Below are positions 14,130 to 16,657 of a stretch of DNA of 16,657 nt, piece after piece (the first letter of the stretch is position 1; each line of letters begins with the position of its first letter). The notes below the pieces were generated by a model. The model had not been told where the DNA came from and ran no database searches. It saw only the letters and a program-made list of their open reading frames with translations. The DNA is from a bacterium (lineage in GTDB: Bacteria > Patescibacteriota > Andersenbacteria > UBA10190), in assembly GCA_002686445.1 (NCBI GenBank), contig NZCO01000050.1:1-16657 (forward strand), read 5' to 3'. Made by a program: the position numbers and the translations under genes.

Positions 14130-15560
14130 ATGCGAGTAATTACTCTTGTTTTGCTGATCGCCTGGGTAGTCGGTACTGGCTTAGGGATATTTGGCGCCGC
14201 GTGGCTGGTAGTTGGTCTCACCATTCTAGTGAGCGTGGCGATGGTGCTCGCAGTGCGACAACCCAAACCCGTACTCGTTGCGGCAGCTGGTTTACTGTTC
14301 TTAGGAACACTATATGGATACAGTGCTATTCCAGCTGAACACAACTGTGTCCCGGCTACGCCTGCAGTTGGGACGGTCTTGGCGACGCGTGAGCGAGCAG
14401 TAGATATTCAATATACAGTTCGCACAGATGATGGTTGCACGGTGCTGGTGACGGCAGCTGCCTTCCCGGCACACCAAGTTGGTAGTCGAGTCACCCTGGT
14501 CGGCGGCACGGTGCGTTCCCTGGCGGCCACCCGAGACTTTAGCCCCGGATACGCTGACTATTTGATACGGCAGGGGATAACAAGCACGTGGCAATATCCA
14601 AGTATTACGGGTAACGGAGGTCAGCCTAAGTCACGCACTGATCTAGAGACGGTCCGGGGTGTGATAGGTACACAAGTGCGCTCTGTCTTCACTGAACCTG
14701 ACGCCAGTATCGTGTCAGCGATGTTACTGGCGCAGCGCGGTCGGATTCCAGCGGACATCGTGGATCAGTTCCGCCACACTGGCGTTAGTCACGTATTGGC
14801 GATCTCGGGTCTGCACATCTCACTGGTGGCCGGCATGATGCTGGCTGTCTTGGTGGTGTTGCCGGTTAAGCCCTGGACTCGTGCGGCTATTTTATTGGTG
14901 CTGCTTTGGTCATACGTCTGGCTGATCGGTCTGCCGGTATCAGCTGTCCGGGCTGGGTGGTTCTTAACGATTGCGGTCATTGGCTTCCGCTTGCACCTAC
15001 TGCTCAGCCTGCCGACGATACTACTCCTAACCGTCACCGGGTTGGTATCCTTCAACCCGACCGTGTGGCAGGACGTTGGGTTTCAGCTATCAGTGTCGGC
15101 CGTGCTCGGTATCTTCTTGGCATTGTTTGCCTCCAAACCCTGGCGGGAAGCCGTATCGGTCCTACCACAGTGGTTGATGTCCCTGGTCGTCGTATCTGTA
15201 GGAGCGGGATTGGCAACTGCGCCACTGGTCGCATATCACTTCGCCATCGTGACGCCGGTTTCACTCATAGCGAACTTATTAGTCGTGCCTATAGTGCCAT
15301 TCGTTATTGCCGGTTCTGCAATCGCACTCGCCGTCGGCTTAGTGGCACCAGGTATGTCAGTGCTCTTGGCGTATCCTGTGCATCTCTTATTGTCGTGGGC
15401 AATATGGGTGACGGCGCAGCTGAGCAATCTACCGTGGGCATACCGCGATGAGCTGATTTTCAGTCTTCCATCCGTGACAATCTACTATCTAGTATTGGTC
15501 ACTCTGACTCTTGGACTTATTGGCTGGCAAAAGCAGAATTGGCGTGAAATGTGGCAGTAA
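14130..15560 (+). CDS. comEC: ComEC/Rec2-type DNA uptake channel
   Basis: Inner-membrane channel that passes single-stranded DNA into the cytoplasm during natural transformation; 476 residues. The N-terminus has several hydrophobic segments, then a soluble OB-like DUF4131-type part (about residues 65-165). The competence domain follows, with the diagnostic FRHTGVSHVLAISGLHISL and about eight further membrane segments. The metallo-beta-lactamase-like domain found at the C-terminus of many long ComEC proteins is absent, and the next gene does not supply it. A frame extended to an ATG at 14073 would run through the ftsZ terminator, so I place the start at ATG 14130, after the hairpin. No pilus or ComEA gene is in the window. 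Confidence 0.93.
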   Translation: MRVITLVLLIAWVVGTGLGIFGAAWLVVGLTILVSVAMVLAVRQPKPVLVAAAGLLFLGTLYGYSAIPAEHNCVPATPAVGTVLATRERAVDIQYTVRTDDGCTVLVTAAAFPAHQVGSRVTLVGGTVRSLAATRDFSPGYADYLIRQGITSTWQYPSITGNGGQPKSRTDLETVRGVIGTQVRSVFTEPDASIVSAMLLAQRGRIPADIVDQFRHTGVSHVLAISGLHISLVAGMMLAVLVVLPVKPWTRAAILLVLLWSYVWLIGLPVSAVRAGWFLTIAVIGFRLHLLLSLPTILLLTVTGLVSFNPTVWQDVGFQLSVSAVLGIFLALFASKPWREAVSVLPQWLMSLVVVSVGAGLATAPLVAYHFAIVTPVSLIANLLVVPIVPFVIAGSAIALAVGLVAPGMSVLLAYPVHLLLSWAIWVTAQLSNLPWAYRDELIFSLPSVTIYYLVLVTLTLGLIGWQKQNWREMWQ

Positions 15561-15567
15561 GTAAAGC

Positions 15568-15596
15568 TTGACACTATTTTCGGCGTATGTTAGGAA
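15568..15596 (+). promoter_or_regulatory. Strong promoter of the 15688 gene
   Basis: Consensus TTGACA (15568-15573), exact 17-base spacer, and extended -10 TG-T-TAGGAA (15588-15596). Start near 15603, giving an 85-base leader. It begins eight bases after the comEC stop. Confidence 0.65.
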
Positions 15597-15603
15597 ACCT
15601 AGT

Positions 15604-15661
15604 TCACTCGGGAGATGTCCCGAAGTGACGGGTTCCTTTTCACCCGATGTCGACAGACATC
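15604..15661 (+). promoter_or_regulatory. Structured 5' leader: three tandem hairpins
   Basis: Hairpin 1: TCACT-CGGGA, loop GATG, TCCCG-A-AGTGA (15604-15628; 10 bp, one bulged A). Hairpin 2: CGGGT, 8-base loop, ACCCG (15629-15646). Hairpin 3: GATGTC, loop GACA, GACATC (15646-15661; perfect 6 bp). Hairpins 2 and 3 share base 15646. The 3' arm of hairpin 3 (GACATC) is equally complementary to GATGTC at 15614-15619 in hairpin 1, so an alternative fold exists. No T-run follows, so this is not a simple attenuator. GGAGGA (15674-15679) lies unpaired just after, eight bases before the ATG. Confidence 0.55.
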
Positions 15662-15687
15662 ACATCACGTTTTGGAGGAGTTTCACC

Positions 15688-16392
15688 ATGCGTCAAGTTA
15701 CCATTGTCCTACAGGGCATTACCCCGCTCTTGTTGGACCCGATGAGCAACACCACCTTGGAGCAGATTCGCACCAAGTCTCCCGGCTCGGATCTATCAAA
15801 GAAGAAGCCGAGGGAAGTTGCGGAGACCAAGTTCTATCGAGATGCCGAAGGCGTGGCTGGTATCCCCCTGTGCAACATTACTGCCTGCCTGGTGGAGGCC
15901 GGTCGGACAGTCAAGAACCCCAAGACGAACAAGCAAATCAGCACCTTGGGCGACACGCAGCTGTATGGCTTGGTTACGGATTTTGGTTCGCGAGAGATCA
16001 TTCGCTTCATCGGTTGCGACGCTGCCAGCGAGGGGGGTAAGACGCCGAAGTGGATCGTCGACGAGCGTCGAGGTGTTGGCAAAAATGTGAATCCCCCTGT
16101 CGCCGTGGCCATCATTCGGCCGCGTATTGACGTGTGGGCACTCGAGCTGACCATTAGTTATGATGAGACGGAAATTCCGATGGGTTCGTTGATTGCGCTT
16201 TTCACCAGAGCCGGCACTTCCAACGGGATCTGCGGCGCTCGTCCGAATAAGGGCCGTATGCCCTTCGGTCGCTTCACTGTCACCTCATGGGCTGAAGAAT
16301 CGCTTCCTGCCTTGGACGCGACGATCGAAATTACGCGCGATGGCGTTCCCCTCAACGCGGATGAATCCGAGAAGAAGGATGAGGCCGCATAG
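15688..16392 (+). CDS. Phage-type uncharacterised protein (PLLxD...GRF family)
   Basis: A 234-residue soluble protein. The opening VTIVLQGITPLLLDPMS, the middle FYRDAEGVAGIPLCNITACLVEAGR, the PRIDVWALELTISYDE strand and the end FTRAGTSNGICGARP...MPFGRFTV match, from memory, the pattern of an uncharacterised protein recurrent in phages and mobile elements (PLLMHN, a YxDxxG/IP box, a helix with EAG/EAA, RPxFxxW, GIGxxRPxxGRF). The tail is acidic and disordered (NADESEKKDEAA). The strong GGAGGA fixes the start at ATG 15688; a frame open from 15568 would run through the promoter and leader hairpins. With its own promoter, structured leader and terminator, it looks built for independent, probably high, expression. 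The biochemical role is unknown. Confidence 0.8.
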   Translation: MRQVTIVLQGITPLLLDPMSNTTLEQIRTKSPGSDLSKKKPREVAETKFYRDAEGVAGIPLCNITACLVEAGRTVKNPKTNKQISTLGDTQLYGLVTDFGSREIIRFIGCDAASEGGKTPKWIVDERRGVGKNVNPPVAVAIIRPRIDVWALELTISYDETEIPMGSLIALFTRAGTSNGICGARPNKGRMPFGRFTVTSWAEESLPALDATIEITRDGVPLNADESEKKDEAA

Positions 16393-16534
16393 TGTGTACG
16401 TTCAGTGTCCAGTTGGTGTACTCCTGGAAGGAACCCAACGAGGATATCTGAGGCTTTTGGCAGGATTACCTGCCGTTCTGACTCATTCCACATTTGTACA
16501 TTCGCGCTCACTCTGTAGCGCACTAAATACTATT
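16393..16534 (+). other. 3' untranslated region with a small hairpin
   Basis: No gene is seen between the stop at 16392 and the terminator. It contains a perfect hairpin GGCAGG-ATTA-CCTGCC (16459-16474) without a following T-run. Confidence 0.4.
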
Positions 16535-16565
16535 GACCAGGTAGCAACGTGCTCCTGGTCTTTTT
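16535..16565 (+). terminator. Intrinsic terminator after the 15688 gene
   Basis: GACCAGG (16535-16541) pairs with CCTGGTC (16554-16560). An inner AGCA/TGCT stem with loop ACG sits above an unpaired T, and five T follow (16561-16565). Confidence 0.9.
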
Positions 16566-16584
16566 CTGTTTTAGGCACGCACAT

Positions 16585-16657
16585 ATGGCGGTCTCGTTAA
16601 GGATAAAGCTTCGTTCGGTGTTCTGCCATACAAACCAAGATGTCTCGTATCGTTGTA
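16585..16657 (+). CDS. Possible start of a further gene, cut by the window edge
   Basis: After the terminator, an ATG at 16585 opens a frame of 24 codons to the edge (MAVSLRIKLRS...). A TAGGCA at 16572-16577 ends seven bases before it, the leaderless spacing used elsewhere here. A second ATG at 16640 in another frame reads MSRIVV and has TACAAA at 16629-16634. Too little is visible to choose or to name a product. Confidence 0.25.
   Translation, partial: MAVSLRIKLRSVFCHTNQDVSYRC

Noticed and set aside
15568..15687. Earlier start of the phage-type gene at 15568, and the 15615-16040 plus-strand frame
   Set aside because: This stretch holds the promoter, leader hairpins and Shine-Dalgarno that point to ATG 15688; the other frame overlaps the gene without any family signal.
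1..16657. CRISPR array, tRNA genes, insertion sequences
   Set aside because: No regularly spaced short DNA repeats, no T-arm/CCA patterns and no transposase frames or terminal inverted repeats were seen. The repeats present are protein-level modules.
1..16657. UGA recoding as in Gracilibacteria
   Set aside because: All long genes read through at expected family lengths without any in-frame TGA, so reassignment is not needed; only TGA stop depletion remains.

Overview
The window looks like a chromosomal piece from a small-genome bacterium of the Candidate Phyla Radiation (Patescibacteria). The pointers are a secretion-pilin-like N-terminus with two membrane segments on a giant surface protein, a calcium-repeat membrane protein of a kind common in that group, single-copy housekeeping genes in tiny transcription units, and very few Shine-Dalgarno sequences. 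Base composition is close to balanced. The phylum call is inference; no rRNA or tRNA gene is present to fix it.

Layout. 1-224 (minus): start of a basic Lys/Ala/Pro-rich protein running off the left edge. 496-2618 (plus): signal peptidase I (lepB) and histidyl-tRNA synthetase (hisS). 2717-7862: a HIT-family protein followed 5 bases later by a 1600-residue secreted/anchored protein made of signal peptide, T4SS-pilin-like membrane hairpin, four dockerin-like calcium modules, a DUF1554/endostatin-like domain and 13 RCC1-type propeller blades with paired cysteines. 7992-10207: ribosomal protein S21, a single-pass TSP3 calcium-repeat protein overlapping the rRNA-maturation nuclease ybeY by one base, and a DgkA-family lipid kinase. 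10280-14069: cell-division genes ftsA and ftsZ, separated by a structured gene-free stretch and an unrecognised three-pass membrane protein. 14130-15560: comEC DNA-uptake channel without its nuclease-like domain. 15688-16392: a phage-type uncharacterised protein with its own strong promoter, a three-hairpin leader, a strong Shine-Dalgarno and a terminator. A further gene may begin near the right edge.

Expression logic. For lepB, hisS, hit, the TSP3 gene, dgkA, ftsA and comEC a good -10 box ends only 6-10 bases before the start codon, so these messages should be leaderless or nearly so. Two genes break the rule (11912-12604 and 15688-16392): they have canonical promoters, real 5' leaders and strong Shine-Dalgarno sequences, and each ends in a clear intrinsic terminator. 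All 13 complete genes stop with TAA (7) or TAG (6); none uses TGA.

Most noteworthy: the giant chimeric surface protein, the leaderless-versus-leadered split, the structured leader and phage-type product at 15568-16392, the interleaved inverted repeats at 11585-11717, and the absence of TGA stops.
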